Origin: Typha latifolia | Lineage: Eukaryota; Streptophyta; Magnoliopsida; Poales; Typhaceae | Length of the DNA stretch: 64,000 nt | Reading direction: 5' to 3' | Assembly (NCBI GenBank): GCA_019914945.1 | Contig: CM034110.1 | Span: forward strand, 6,589,808-6,653,807 | Shown here: positions 14,869-27,229 of the stretch, piece after piece | How the letters are laid out: each line of letters starts with the position of its first letter | How positions within the stretch are numbered: the first letter of the stretch is position 1 | Notes under the pieces: generated by a model | What the model saw: only the letters and a program-made list of their open reading frames with translations | Databases searched by the model: none | Told to the model about the DNA's origin: nothing | Translations under genes and position numbers: made by a program

Positions 14869-16054
14869 ACCCCTACAATTTATTGCTATTTTATCCAATT
14901 GTCGGATAAATTAGAGAAATACATGTTCTTTATGTATTATTATACTTGTGTATATATTTTTGTTAATTAATCTCATGTCCGGTATATATATCTACACCTA
15001 TATCAGTAATTTTATGGTTCTGGGTTATTCCCAAATTAAGTACTTTAATCACCCAAGATGGTATTATTTGTTTTGAGTTCAGGGACTTCTAAACTGGTTC
15101 AGTAACCAAATATCTTTTTATCTTTTTCATATCTAATTAAGTTTACTCTCTAAAAAATTAAGACTAAAAAATAAAACTAGCTAATCAAGTTCGAAGTTTA
15201 GTCTTAAACCAAACAAAGGGTAACTAATGAGCAATAGTTAGTATTCATCCAATTTAAAAGGATTAACATATTTTCTTAAAAAAAGATATACTAATAAAAT
15301 TGACTTCTTTTGAATAATTAAACATCTTTTTACCTCTTCCATTGTATTTAATCTGACAATTTGCAACTTAATTATACTTTTCTCATGAATTTGCTGAATT
15401 TGCAATAAGATCCTTTTACAATTTAAGAAGAAACTTCCTTTTACTTGCTAGAACAACTAAATTTATATCCACCAATTGATGTGCAATTGAATTCTAAGTT
15501 TCTAGCTTCGTTGCCAAATAAGAAGAATAAAACATGAGTCTTAAAATTGAAAATATAACAAGTAATACATATAAGTGGATCCAAAAAAAAAAAAATCTTA
15601 GTCATTAATTCTTCTAGAAATTATTATTTTTTAAAATATTGATTGAAAAGTGAGAACATTCCATCATTTTTCTCTCGTTGGAATCACAATTTACAATTCG
15701 GAACAAAAATATAACCTAATTCAATACTTTCTCCCAAGAAAAATACAAATAAAAGTTGATATTAGGGCATCATTCTATCAAGCTTTATTGTGTGCACCTA
15801 TAATAATAATAAAAATACATAAAAATGACTATTTCATTACCTTAAATCATAATAGATTTTGGGTGAGTTTTGGATTTGAAGGGTAATTTTAGTATTACAA
15901 AAATTCAGGGATTGATTTTGCTAGTCCAATAACTTTAAACTGAAAATTGATTTATATATTTTAAAATATTTATACTAATAATTAGAATTCAATATATTTT
16001 TTTTAAAAAATGATAAATATTTTTTAGAAACTATTTAAGTAGGGTTAATCAACC

Positions 16055-16215
16055 GCCGTAAAAATTACCCAGTGATTAGGTCTTACCAACTCTTAACATA
16101 GAGATCATGTGTTCAATTTGTTCCATAGATATTGCCATTGATATTTGATATAGAAGCATAATTATCAAAGCTGGAAGGGTTAGTCCACTTGTATAGTCTA
16201 ATGTCTAGGAGCTCA
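16055..16215 (+). mobile_element. tRNA-derived SINE-like repeat, copy 1
   Basis: A tRNA-like head (GTGATTAGGTCTTACCAACTC, then a B-box-like GTGTTCAATTTGTTCC) is followed by a body ATTGATATTTGATATAGAAG, then AGGGTTAGTCCACTTGTATAG, and a TAATAATAATAA tail. The body layout recurs at 44735-44890. The family name is unknown to me. Confidence 0.5.
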
Positions 16216-16303
16216 TGATAATAATAATAATTATTTTTGAAAATTAGATCAATCTTTCCGGCATTCGTAACGAATCACGAGGCAGCGGTATACCTAGATG
16301 AAC

Positions 16304-16467
16304 CACGTGAGTCGCACGAGCGAAAAATCGACGTATAACACGGCCTATTGACCAGCTTAGCGACCAACCAGAGGGGCGGGCCAGGAACTCCATGCCACGC
16401 GTACTGATTCCATTGGTCCAAACACCTGCTCCTCACCTCTCATTGGTCCATTTCCAAAGATACACGT
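16304..16467 (+). promoter_or_regulatory. ERdj3B promoter elements: G-box and two ATTGGTCCA boxes
   Basis: CACGTG (G-box, bZIP site) lies at 16304-16309. ATTGGTCCA occurs twice, at 16412 and 16442, with CCACGCG at 16395 and ACACGT at 16462. Plant ER-stress elements combine a CCAAT box (ATTGG on this strand) with CCACG, and ERSE-II reads ATTGG-N-CCACG. Both boxes here match only the first nine positions (ATTGG-T-CCA), so stress control through bZIP28/bZIP60 and NF-Y is plausible, not shown. Confidence 0.4.
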
Positions 16468-16670
16468 CTACGGCGGACTCACCATATTGCCGGCCCGTTT
16501 TTATTCCAAGGAACGAATCCATTCACGCAGGAAGGAGACGAGCGGGTAGACGAACACCAGACCCTAATCTTACTTCCGGAATCCTCGAATTCGCCAATCC
16601 AGTCCTTATCTCCGATCCATTTAACCCTAATTCAGACCTAGATTGCTCGGATCGGAGCTAAAGAGCTCCG

Positions 16671-19600
16671 ATGGCGCTGCCGAGATCGGGCCTACTGCTT
16701 CTCGCCATTCTTCTATTGCAGGCTTTCTCTGTCTTAGAAGGGTACGATCAGGAATAATGCTTTAATCGAGTTAAATTTTGGATGTTTTTTAAAATTGTTT
16801 TTGTGACTTTTTGTGGGGGCTTTTAGGAAGAGCTATTACGATGTGTTGCAAGTGCCGCGGGGCGCTTCGGAGGAGCAGATCAAGAGGGCGTACAGGAAGC
16901 TTGCGTTGAAGTATCATCCTGATAAAAATCCTGGAAACGAGGAGGCGAACAAGAGATTCGCCGAGATCAACAATGGTGTGGGGAGCTTTGATATCTGCTT
17001 GAGTTTATTTGTATCTTTATTCACTCCGTGCTCACAAGATCTTATGCTCTGGTCCCTTCTTTCCCCCTTTTTTCAATGGTTACTAGCGTATGAAGTGTTG
17101 ACGGATCAGGAGAAGAGAAAGATCTACGATCGGTATGGCGAGGAGGGTCTGAAGCAGTATGCTGGTAGTGGGGGAAGAGGTGCTGGGATGAACATCCAAG
17201 ACATCTTTAACAAGTGAGCATGCACCGATCATGAATCTCATTTATTTGTACGTTAGTGATCTTGAATGCAGTGTCGAGTCCTTTGCGAGACATCATTGGG
17301 TTGCTTTACATGTTGCTTCGGTAAAGAATTGTAGTTATATCTTTTTGCATGCCCAAGACTAGTTATTCAGATGATGCTTTTCATACTTCATATGGCACAC
17401 AGAAAGTTTTCATCTTATTAAGCAACAAGCTAGCATGCAAGAGGAAAATGCCTATTTGTGAATGCATTGTAAGGATCTGACTTCCCAGTCTCTGTTCTTT
17501 TCACGCTATTTGAATCCTTTCATTTTCTTTTTCTTGTAAATTGTTTTCTCTATGGAATTGGTTGGTTCGGGGTTGGTCCTAACCTGTTAAAGATAGATCA
17601 AGTTTGATTATAGTCTCCCGATAAGCCTAATAAATTGCCACCCTGAATTCTGATCATCAAATATTGATAAGTTTATTATTTGCTTTGATTGATTACTACC
17701 AGATTTACAACCACTTGTATGGGACCAAGAAAATCCAAATTATTTAATATCCTTGGATATAATCCACAATTAATACTGAGAAAAAAATAATAGATAGTTA
17801 CCTAGGTTAATGAGAACTTAAGAGAGACTATTCATCTTTCTTATCTAGTCCTCTCCTTGAACTTGCAATCCATAATTTTCTTGAACATGTGTTTTTAAAC
17901 TTCAAAGAGATACTTGAATAGGTATAGGTCATATATAATTATATATCTCTCAGATGTTATTAATTGGAAGCAGAGTCTTCTGAGATATATAAAAAAAAAC
18001 TGTGTACTTTGTAATTGGAATAGAATGATAACTTTCGATCAGCCAACAAAGTCCATTGCTTTTATGCACTAAGCACCTCTAACAACTCAATCTTGATTAA
18101 AAGCATATATGGTATGTTAAGTTAGACTGCTAGAGTAGTCAAAACCATCCTTTTTTGGATCATCATTTTTAACAATTAAAATACTATAGATATAGGAAAA
18201 TGAGTAAAAACATACCTTCAACCGTTGACACTCAAAAATTTATCCTCGGACATCAGTGTAAGAGGTCTTACATGCTACTGGTCAGTGGTGAACTGCTGAT
18301 GTGGTGTCTCCACCACATAAATTAGCACTTAGGCTTGACAATCCTTTTTTGTTGATACTACTAAAAGTTATTGAGATTCTAATATAGAATTTGCCCAGAA
18401 GTTCACCCTTTGATAAATATAAATCTTTCAATAAGCTGTTTCTTCTATCTCCTGTGAGGCTCCAAACTTTGATGATTTCAACTCATTGTTATGAACTGGC
18501 ATAAAGAAGAGTACGGCAATTTCCATTACTCCAGTTGCCTGCAACAAAATTGTTGGCCATTGGCCACAAATTTTTCTCTTAATTCAAATCTAAATGTAAT
18601 ATAAACATTGCATACCATAATCAGCGGGCCAAATTTTGTTGTGTGTAATTAATTAACAATTAGCATAGTATCATGCTTTAGGGCCTCAGTATACGGTGAC
18701 TATTTTCTTTCTGCTCGTTTCATTTCCTACAACATTGTTTATAGTTTAGACTATATTTCTTTCCTAAATGTCCTGAATGGGCATTTTCCATTGATATGCT
18801 TTATCTTATTTGTTGGTTCATGTCCTCATGATAATTTCTTTTGGTTATTTATATATGATCAGGGTTTCAGATTTATACTAATTAGAAATGTTAGTATAAC
18901 ATCTTTAATTAGCATCTTTTAATTGCTGATAGAATCATAGACCTGTCAATTAAACAACAAGATCATTTCTTATGTATGACATTTGTTTCAGTTTTTTTGG
19001 TGGTGGTGGGGCAGAAGAGGAGGAAGAGGTGATTGTTAAAGGTGATGATGTGATTGTTGAATTGGATGCTACGTTAGAAGATCTGTATATGGGAGGTTCT
19101 TTAAAGGTAATGTAGCTCTCAATAAATTTTACAGAATTGTTATTGTGACAAGTTTTCTAGTCATTTTTATTCCAAAGTTATATCACCTGATGGACATTGC
19201 TAAGATACTATCTCATTCTCAAATTATCATTTTTGGAACTACTTTATAGCATTTAAATAGTATTGCAAGCTTTCATCAGCACCTAGGATTTGTAAGTTCA
19301 GGATTAACTAACACATTTTGCTTGTCCTTTAATATTTAACTGACACTATGTAGTTTGTTGCGTATCACATTTGGTGAAGTAGAACAAAGCAATTCGTTTA
19401 TAACAGTTCTCAATTGTCTTATTCTTGTTTATGCTTTGGGATGCAGGTTTGGAGGGAGAAAAATGTCATAAAGCCAGCTCCTGGCAAGAGGCGCTGCAAC
19501 TGTAGAAATGAAGTTTATCATAGGCAAATTGGCCCAGGAATGTTTCAGCAGATGACAGAGCAGGTACTGCATTTAGTTGTTTGGTGATTCCATTATAGGT

Positions 19601-22600
19601 TAATCTCTTGCAGTGTCCATCAAAATATGAACCACAGAACCACTTGTTAAAAGAAAAATTGATTGAGTTGTAACATGACTCCTTAGATATTAGATCAGCT
19701 AAAGTTTGGGGACATGGTAACTATATTTGATAATTTTATATATTCTTGTTCCTCCATGCCTTGGCATGTAGAATAGAAGTTTAAATAACATGGCTGCTCT
19801 ATATTATGATTATGTGTTTTCTGATTCAGGTCTGTGAGGAATGTCCTAATGTAAAGTATGAGCGAGAAGGTTATTTTGTCACTGTGGATATTGAAAAGGG
19901 GATGCAAGATGGACAAGTAAGAAACTAAGATTCATTTGTTTACATCTTATTTATTGGATGTATGTCTTCTGTAATGATTCTCAGAATGCATGTCAGTTTT
20001 GCTTCTGCAACAATTTTATGTCTTGCAAGTCTTGCAAGGTCAAGGTCTTGCTGATTTTGAGATTTTCTCAGTCTGCATTAGTGACTTGATCTCTGGGCTT
20101 TTCTTACTCATATTTGCCTTATGGCTTCATCAATTGGTTTCTGAGCATATTTCTTAGCCATTGTTTTTGTCTTTCATATTCTCATTACTACATTTTTGCC
20201 AAGTTCTATAAAGTTCTGAGCTAAGACTAAATGCTTTTTGGGCCTTCCAATTTTGCCACAATTCCCTATTGAAACAAACCTTTTTACTGCTGATTGATGC
20301 ACCAAATAACTCTTTTGGTGCTTCATTTATCTAATTAACCAACTTAGTTCACATTTTATTAGCATCCTCTTTTTTGTGAGGTATGTTCTTGTTCTCTTAT
20401 TAATTTGTTAGTGAACTCTTCACCTTTTTGCATTTTGAATTCTACCAGCTAATCATAGGGCACCTCCACTATTTTTTTTTCTTTTCCACATTCTTAAGCA
20501 TATATTGCACATTATTGATATGGGTGTGATCCAGCTCTCTCTGCTATAACTTTGGAATAATTACATATTAGTACATCTACTTTTCTAGCAATGGAAAGGT
20601 CAATGACTAATTAATTCACTCTTAAAAGCAAGGATCTCTTTAGTATGAAATAACTTCTTATTTTCTCTTTAATTCACTTAAATCAATTTCTTGTTGTTAT
20701 GCTTTTTTTTAGAGCATTCATGGGGCATAAGGATCTCTTTGATATGAAATAACTCGAGTTCATTAGTTAACATTTACCCTGAGAATTTGACACTCGTAAA
20801 ACTTTTCTTGTTTATACTTGGTGATTTTCCTGGTTTGTAATGTCACTGCATTCATCTCTGTTTCAGTCTCTCCTATTTGAGTCAGTCTTCTGTTACACTG
20901 CATTCATCTCTTTAGTTCACTTGATTTCTTTTTCTTTTTGTTATGCTTGTTTTTCAGAGCATCAATTTATGGGACACGATGATCTCATCGATAGGAAATA
21001 ACTTGAGTTTACTATGTTATATCTATGTTAAGAACTTGATGCACATAAAGCTTTTCTTGATTATATTTGGTGATTCTTTCCTGGTTTGTAGTGGTGTTGC
21101 ATTCATCTCTATTCAGTCTGCGCGTTTTGAATCGGTCTTCTATTTGCATATATTTGTTTGTTGAGTTTGTGATTTCTTAGTCTGTGCAATATTAGTTATT
21201 TAATTTCTTATTGATCAACATTTTTTGGATCCTTTGCAGGAGGTGTCATTCTATGAAGATGGTGAACCTAAAATTGATGGAGAATCTGGTGATCTGAAGG
21301 TTTTACTCTTCTTATTTACATCAGAATGAATTTACTTTTAGATGATGTTGATCACTGAAATGAATCCATTTTATGAGCAGTTTAGGATTCGAACAGCACC
21401 ACATGGGCACTTCAGAAGAGAAGGCAATGATCTGCATACAACAGTCACAATTCCACTGGTGTGTTATTTTCTCCAAATAATTTCTTTTTCTTTTTTTCTT
21501 CCAGTCTTGTCACTCTTACTTCTATCATTAATATCTCTTGTGTACAAGTCTTATATATGAATGTGTGCTCTGTAAAAAAAATTTAAAAATATTTCATTTC
21601 TCTCTGCAACTAGATAGTATCATTTCTGCTCATCTCCGGCCTTGCCCTTTCCACAGAATACTGCTTTCCAGCTTATCAATTCTTCTTATAATCCAATGTG
21701 GAAGGGCAAAAAATGAAAAATAGTACAAAGCAGTGGCATTAAGCACTGAATTTATCTTTCTATCCCACAAGCATTTTCTCAATTTTATCAATCACAAGAA
21801 ATCAATCATTTATCCTCAACTTGCAGTTAGTTAAAGGCAGCCACATGTATTTAATAGGCAAACTTTCCTTATTATAATCCATCATCTTAGCATAACTTCT
21901 TTTTTTCAAATCTTTGCACAAATAAATCAGAGAACTCTTTTCAAAATTAATCTTCAGATTAGACACAGCTTTAAAACAGCATAGTAAAAGTTCTAAAGTG
22001 AATTTTGGCAGGAATTTAATAAGATATTTAGCTGGACTCATCTTCATAGCCTATTGTCCTTTTGAAATGACAAGTTCTTGGAAAAGAAAATTCCCACCCT
22101 ACATTTACATGATTTTATGGTTTACATCTTACCTTTCTAGTCTTCTATTCTGGACTTTATTTTCAAAACATGCCTCATGTTAACCAAGATTTTTGTAAAG
22201 GTACAAAGGAAGAATATTCCATTAGTGTTGACCTTAATTTTTCAAAAATACCCTCGCCTAAATCTTTGAACAGAGTTGCTTCTGGAGGGTGATTCACAGT
22301 TAGTGTGTTTGGTTATAAAGGTAGATGCTGATTAGTAACCCTAGTGGAAATTAATTTGAAACTTTCTCCCCTTCATCATTCTTGTCTTTGGTTTTGTTGA
22401 GAAATTTTTTATCTCAAATCTTTTCGCTCTCTTGCAGCTCCAAGCTCTAGTAGGTTTTGAGAAAACCATCAAACATCTTGACGAACATATGGTGGAAATT
22501 GGCACCAAGGTTAGTACATAGTCAGTCATTATCCGACATCTTTGCACAAGCTATTCTATCTTTTCTCATCATTCTATTGGTGGTTTAAAATCCTAGGGTG

Positions 22601-22755
22601 TCACTAAACCGAAAGAGGTTAGAAAGTTCAAAGGAGAAGGTATGCCGTTGTACCAAAGCGCAAAGAAAGGAGATCTGTATGTCACATTTGAGGTCGTGTT
22701 CCCCAAATCACTAACTGAAGACCAGAAGACTAAGATCAAAGCGGTTCTTTCCTAG
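16671..22755 (+). CDS. ERDJ3B: ERdj3B, ER-luminal DnaJ co-chaperone
   Basis: Type of J-protein that hands unfolded secretory clients to BiP in the ER lumen; in Arabidopsis ERdj3B works with SDF2 in receptor quality control. Ten exons: 16671-16741, 16827-16975, 17087-17213, 18992-19106, 19447-19563, 19830-19916, 21240-21299, 21381-21458, 22438-22509, 22597-22755; 344 aa against about 346 in Arabidopsis. Residues 1-23 are a signal peptide ([19 protein letters not shown]). The J domain spans about 26-92 with H54-P-D56. A short Gly/acidic linker follows ([14 protein letters not shown]). The substrate-binding region has C171-N-C173 and C195-EE-C198, the reduced cysteine cluster that replaces the zinc finger in ERdj3 proteins. 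The C-terminus (KAVLS) lacks a KDEL/HDEL signal, as in the family. Read-through of intron 2 stays open, but splicing gives the canonical J domain. Confidence 0.95.
20672..21150 (+). repeat. Diverged tandem duplication (about 240 bp) in ERdj3B intron 6
   Basis: Two diverged copies, about 20672-20900 and 20915-21150, share the order TTGTTATGCTT, AGAGCATC, GGAAATAACT/TGAAATAACT, AAAGCTTTTCTTG, TTGGTGATTTTCC, GGTTTGTA, TGCATTCATCTCT, TCAGTCT. No open frame is conserved between them. Confidence 0.75.
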
Positions 22756-24189
22756 TGCTGTAGCTGGCAATCTCGGCACGCATTTAACTTGTTAGTTGTA
22801 CAGCCCCTGGAAATTTTCCAATTTAACTCGTGTGGGAACAATCTTAATGTTCTCGTTTCATGTTCCCAGCTTCCATGGGGTGCTTATATCTCCCTTGTTT
22901 CTAGTTTTGTATTTTTTTTATCACAGCGGGATGTAACTTAGAAAATTACACCAGTTAATTGGAATGTTGATCAGGTTATTATCAATGTTTCTAACTTTTG
23001 ATATAGAAGAGTAATACTCATTTCTAAATGGTGCTTGTTTTTTTTATAAATTATAACTCTTTTAAATATATATATATTATAGTTAAGTACTTATTTATGC
23101 ATATTTTAATTAAATTTTACATAAATAAATTTATATAATAAGTTATGCACAAAATTTTATCACAGATAGATAACATGATAAAGTTATGTATATTTTTTAA
23201 ACAAAATTTTTAGCAAGATTAATATATTTATTCATAATTCGTAATTAAATTTGAATTCTTACATAAATTTTTTAAGATAATTATTATGTTTTACGACCAA
23301 ACAAATAAAATATAAGTACAATTATAAATATAAATAATTTATATTTAAAAATATGTAGAAAGTTATCTTTAGAAAATTTTATGAACAAACTAAATGAGAC
23401 CTATTTATTTTTAGTATATAAAAAAACTGAAATATAAAATAAAATTTAACGATTTTTTTTTCCTTTTGAAAATAGAAGATTTGTTAGTTGGTTTAGATGG
23501 ATAATATTGATGAAAAAGTAGAAGTTTTGCGAGTCGAGTAGTTAAGAATAGGCTGTTTTCAAACACGGAGTAGTCTGATCTAATCTATTAAACTCAGATT
23601 AAATCAAGTTGAACAGAAACTGAAGAATGTTCCCTTTTCTTAGAAAGAATAAAAATTTATGGCCACTTTCTGAGTAGTACATCCAAGGACATGCTGGGAT
23701 AATATGTTCACTTCGAAATCCATCCCCTCATAAACATTTGCCAGATTCTTTTCGTTCGCATCAAAAGTTTTCCTGCCTGCTTCAGCATAAATCATATTTA
23801 CTAAACTTACATAAATTGTATGCTGAGAAACTGAGAAAGTAAAGTCAAACTTGTAATTTGCTGTCAGCAAAAGTATCGAAAACTGTACTATTATTGCCTG
23901 AGAAGAAAATAGAAAAGGATAGTAAGTAATGACATCAATTGTAGAATCTAGATGTCAAACAGATCATATAGAATTGATAGGCTGAGTTAATAGTCCATCC
24001 GTGAGAGTAAGCCACAAATAAGCCCATACATCTCCTTGTATGTTGTGGAAACATGTGATTCAACCATATTGGCTAAAATAGAAGATTTTACAACTTTCCA
24101 CAAACAATAAAAATTGCCCCATGGTCACTGAAACAGATGAAATGGATATCTAGAAGAGATCTTCTGCAATGAATGGCCAGGCGGCATGC
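22756..24189. other. Convergent intergenic region ERdj3B / TMEM205-like
   Basis: Holds the 3'UTR of ERdj3B on the left and of the TMEM205-like gene on the right. The centre, 23040-23470, is very AT-rich with no open frames. A 76-codon minus-strand frame at 23640-23870 has no recognisable domain and I do not call it a gene. Confidence 0.6.
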
Positions 24190-26542
24190 TCACAGGTGAA
24201 TTTTACCAGCCAAGTACCATGAATGCATGGCAAGGCTACCGAATGCCATGATGTTGGCAAGCGAAGACAGTCCGTGGATCATTCCGAATTTCTTGTTCAT
24301 TGCTGCAAGATTAGGATTAGATTTTGCCACTTCCACATTCTTTGACCATCCAACTTCTTCACCAATGCTCAGATCTCTCTCAATTTTGTGCCTCTTCTTC
24401 ATCATCTGGGAGGAAAATAACAATAAGTAATATCTCCCTATAAAGCAAACACTTTATGATGTACAGATTCAATCAACGAAAAATAACCACCGCACATGAG
24501 GACGATCGGTTACAGTTTATAGTACAATGATTCTATGCTATGTGAATTTTAACTTGAACTACTATGTTCTATTGAAATTTCTTGAAGATGGTAGATTCAA
24601 AGCTGTGTAACTCCATTCATATTTAACCAGACAAACCTAGGTCATCAAGTCAAAGTTTAACAAAGGATATATTGTGCTAATCAATAAAAGAAACAAACAG
24701 CTATATTATGAACATCACAGGAAAGGTAATATAGAAGAAATGTAAAGCAGGTAAATTTAACAGGTTCATATATCAAAACATTTGAATTTAGAATTGAGAT
24801 TTAGATGCATGAAGGCATCCATTCTCGGGTTATAGTTTTCAGTCCTGGATTACACATGCATCAGATGGAAATATTACTGCTAGTGAGGAAGAGGACCAGT
24901 GCACAGTTTGCTTTTAAGTATTCTAATGAAGCATTGTTAACCTCATTTAGTGCTATCATGATATCTAGATTGCATTTCCCAAGTTCTAGAAATTCTTTTA
25001 CTGTGACTCTTTAAACTTGGTGGACAGTTGTTCAATAATGAACTTGTTAAAATCTAAGAATTCTTTAAAATGATAAAGTAAGCATTTAAGTTTCACTATA
25101 ACTTCATAGATGTTCAAAGACTTGTTTACACTTTACAAGCAGCAATATCTACAATTTAACAGTTAACTTTGTGATAGTTCCAGTTAGAAGGCAACTCAAT
25201 TCATGATTCCCATAGATCTTAAAAGCTTTTTTTATCTAAGAATTTGTCTTTTAGTAATATCTAATAGACTACTCAACATACACATATTTAGGCTTTACAA
25301 ACTAAGGTTAGATACATATGTTAGGATACTATTATCCACAACTTCAGAAAAATGTGATTACGGTGAATACATAAACGTAGCTGTTATATAGATATTTTGG
25401 TTTTACAAATTAAGGCTAGATGATACATAGCCACAACTGTAGACCACATTATATCTGTAAATAACCTTACAACAATATTTTGAGGCAGGGTGACTGCTAA
25501 TTTTTGTATTGATTAATTCATATATATTCTGGTTCTTTTTTTTTTTAAATGCAATTATTCATTTATGATAGTTTCAGCAGACACACTTATAGACAGATTA
25601 TTAATTGATAATGCATTTAATATGCGTTTGTATAGTGAGGAAATCTCATTTTGTTCTCATATACTATTGAATGATCTACAGGAGAAAATAAATTTGGTAA
25701 CCATCCACCAACAAGAATAAAGAAAAAGAAAAATCATTTGAGGTGGTTGATTCCATATTAATTATTAACCACTTCAAAAGAAAAAAAAAATCCTATTTGA
25801 ACGGATACAATATATAGTCAACATACAAAAGAATAACAATTAATTGTAGTGCAACTGTGCAACAAAGATGATATTTCAACAAGACCACAGAACAAAAGTA
25901 TTACCTCAATAGTCATGGGAGTGAATACAAGTAGGTTGGAGAGATCAAAGCTGAGGGCGGCGAGGAGGAATCCAAGCTGATATTTTTCAAGGGACGAGGC
26001 CGACTTCCATGGATGAAGGTATGCAAATGCCGCAACCGATACGGCCGCAGATACAGACACCACCATGAAGTACGCCGGGAACATCTTGCTTTGGAGATTC
26101 CCAAACTGATGCCTCGGCAAATTCCTTCATATTTTCACAAAAGACCGAAATCAAATTCCAGAAAGATAGAATAACTATCCTAATGCAACCAAGAAGCAAT
26201 TTTTTTCATCAAAATAGCGATTAAAACTGCAAAATCTCAGTTGGGTCAATCGAGAATGTGAAATTTACTATCCTAATGTGATCAATATATCAATCATAAC
26301 TTGGAAAATTGAGTTGGGTTACGGGGAAATAGGGAGGTTTACTTGAACATGATGATGCCACCGATGAAGGTGACCCAAAGGGCAGCGCCCCACGAGGTAG
26401 CGAAGCAGAGGAGGTGGGAAAGCTTGGCGATGGATACGGCGAGGTCAGGGGAGTCCGGGCGCGACCCGAACACGTCAGGGGCGAAGACGACTCCGACGGC
26501 GAAGAAGGATACTGCAGTGAGGAAACGAGTCGCCCACCCCAT
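24190..26542 (-). CDS. TMEM205-like membrane protein (DUF4149)
   Basis: Three exons: 26343-26542, 25905-26124 and 24190-24405, in frame, giving 211 aa. The protein starts MGWATRFLTAVSFFAVGVVF and shows four hydrophobic segments, about 6-24, 40-66, 82-105 and 115-138. They are separated by the conserved loop KNLPRHQFGNLQSKMFPAYF, which is typical of the DUF4149/TMEM205 domain. A charged loop MMKKRHKIERD follows, and the C-terminus ends HGLSSLANIMAFGSLAMHSW. The Arabidopsis counterpart, labelled LEA family protein (At3g62580 from memory), has nearly the same length and loops. Human TMEM205 is linked to vesicle traffic and platinum resistance; the plant function is unknown to me. The first exon is GC-rich and the 5'UTR carries a telobox (TAGGGTTAGGG near 26555). 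Confidence 0.88.
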
Positions 26543-27229
26543 GGGAGAAATCTAGGGTTAGGGTTTGAGTATGGGAATTTCGGGGGAAGAAGAGAGATAG
26601 TAGAGGAAGAAAGGGGGGGATAGAGAGAGGTAGGAGAGAAGCTTTAAGGAAATAGTTGTCATTGAGGTGTACAGGTGAAGGATTTAATTCTCCTTTAATT
26701 TCCAAAATGCCATTATGAAATTAAGATAAGACAAATAATTTAATAATAACTATTAATTTCTCTCACCTAATCGAATAAAATTAACCAAAAGTACTGGTCA
26801 TATCAACAGGAAGTATAGATCACTTTTTTTAATTATAAGGGTAAATTAGTTATATTTTATTTCTCTCTTAGCTATCCATTTCTTTATAAAAAAATAAAAA
26901 TAATAATAAATTGGTAGAAGTTGACACTCATATTTAAGGAAACTATTATAAGGATAAGTAATAAGAAAATACTTAAATTTTAATTTTTTTTATCGACTAA
27001 TCCAATCATATATGTTAAATGTCTTACATACCCTTTAACTTATTATCAGATAAAAATTAATTTTAATAACTAATTGATTAGTATCGAATCAGTACTCTTA
27101 AAGATAATTCTATAGTCTTCTTCTTCTTTCTTTGTTTTTCGTGTGTTCCGTTAATTACACATGTTCTCAACTCCTATATGTAGTCAATTTTCACATATAT
27201 CTTTGTTGCCCGTCTTTTTACTTAGTGTA

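Larger units (their letters stand above)
14109..16670. other. Divergent intergenic region AMSH / ERdj3B
   Basis: About 2.5 kb between two genes transcribed away from each other, so it holds both promoters. The first 120 bp are GC-rich AMSH leader. The middle is AT-rich with a TAA microsatellite, a SINE-like repeat at 16055 and no supported gene. The last 400 bp are GC-rich, with a G-box and ATTGG boxes, and are the ERdj3B promoter and 5'UTR. Confidence 0.65.

Noticed and set aside
16392..16661. 89-codon plus-strand frame just before ERdj3B
   Set aside because: Lies in promoter and 5'UTR, out of step with the ERdj3B start, no domain.
23640..23870. 76-codon minus-strand frame in the convergent intergenic region
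   Set aside because: No recognisable motif, no neighbouring exon with fitting splice sites; may be part of a 3'UTR.
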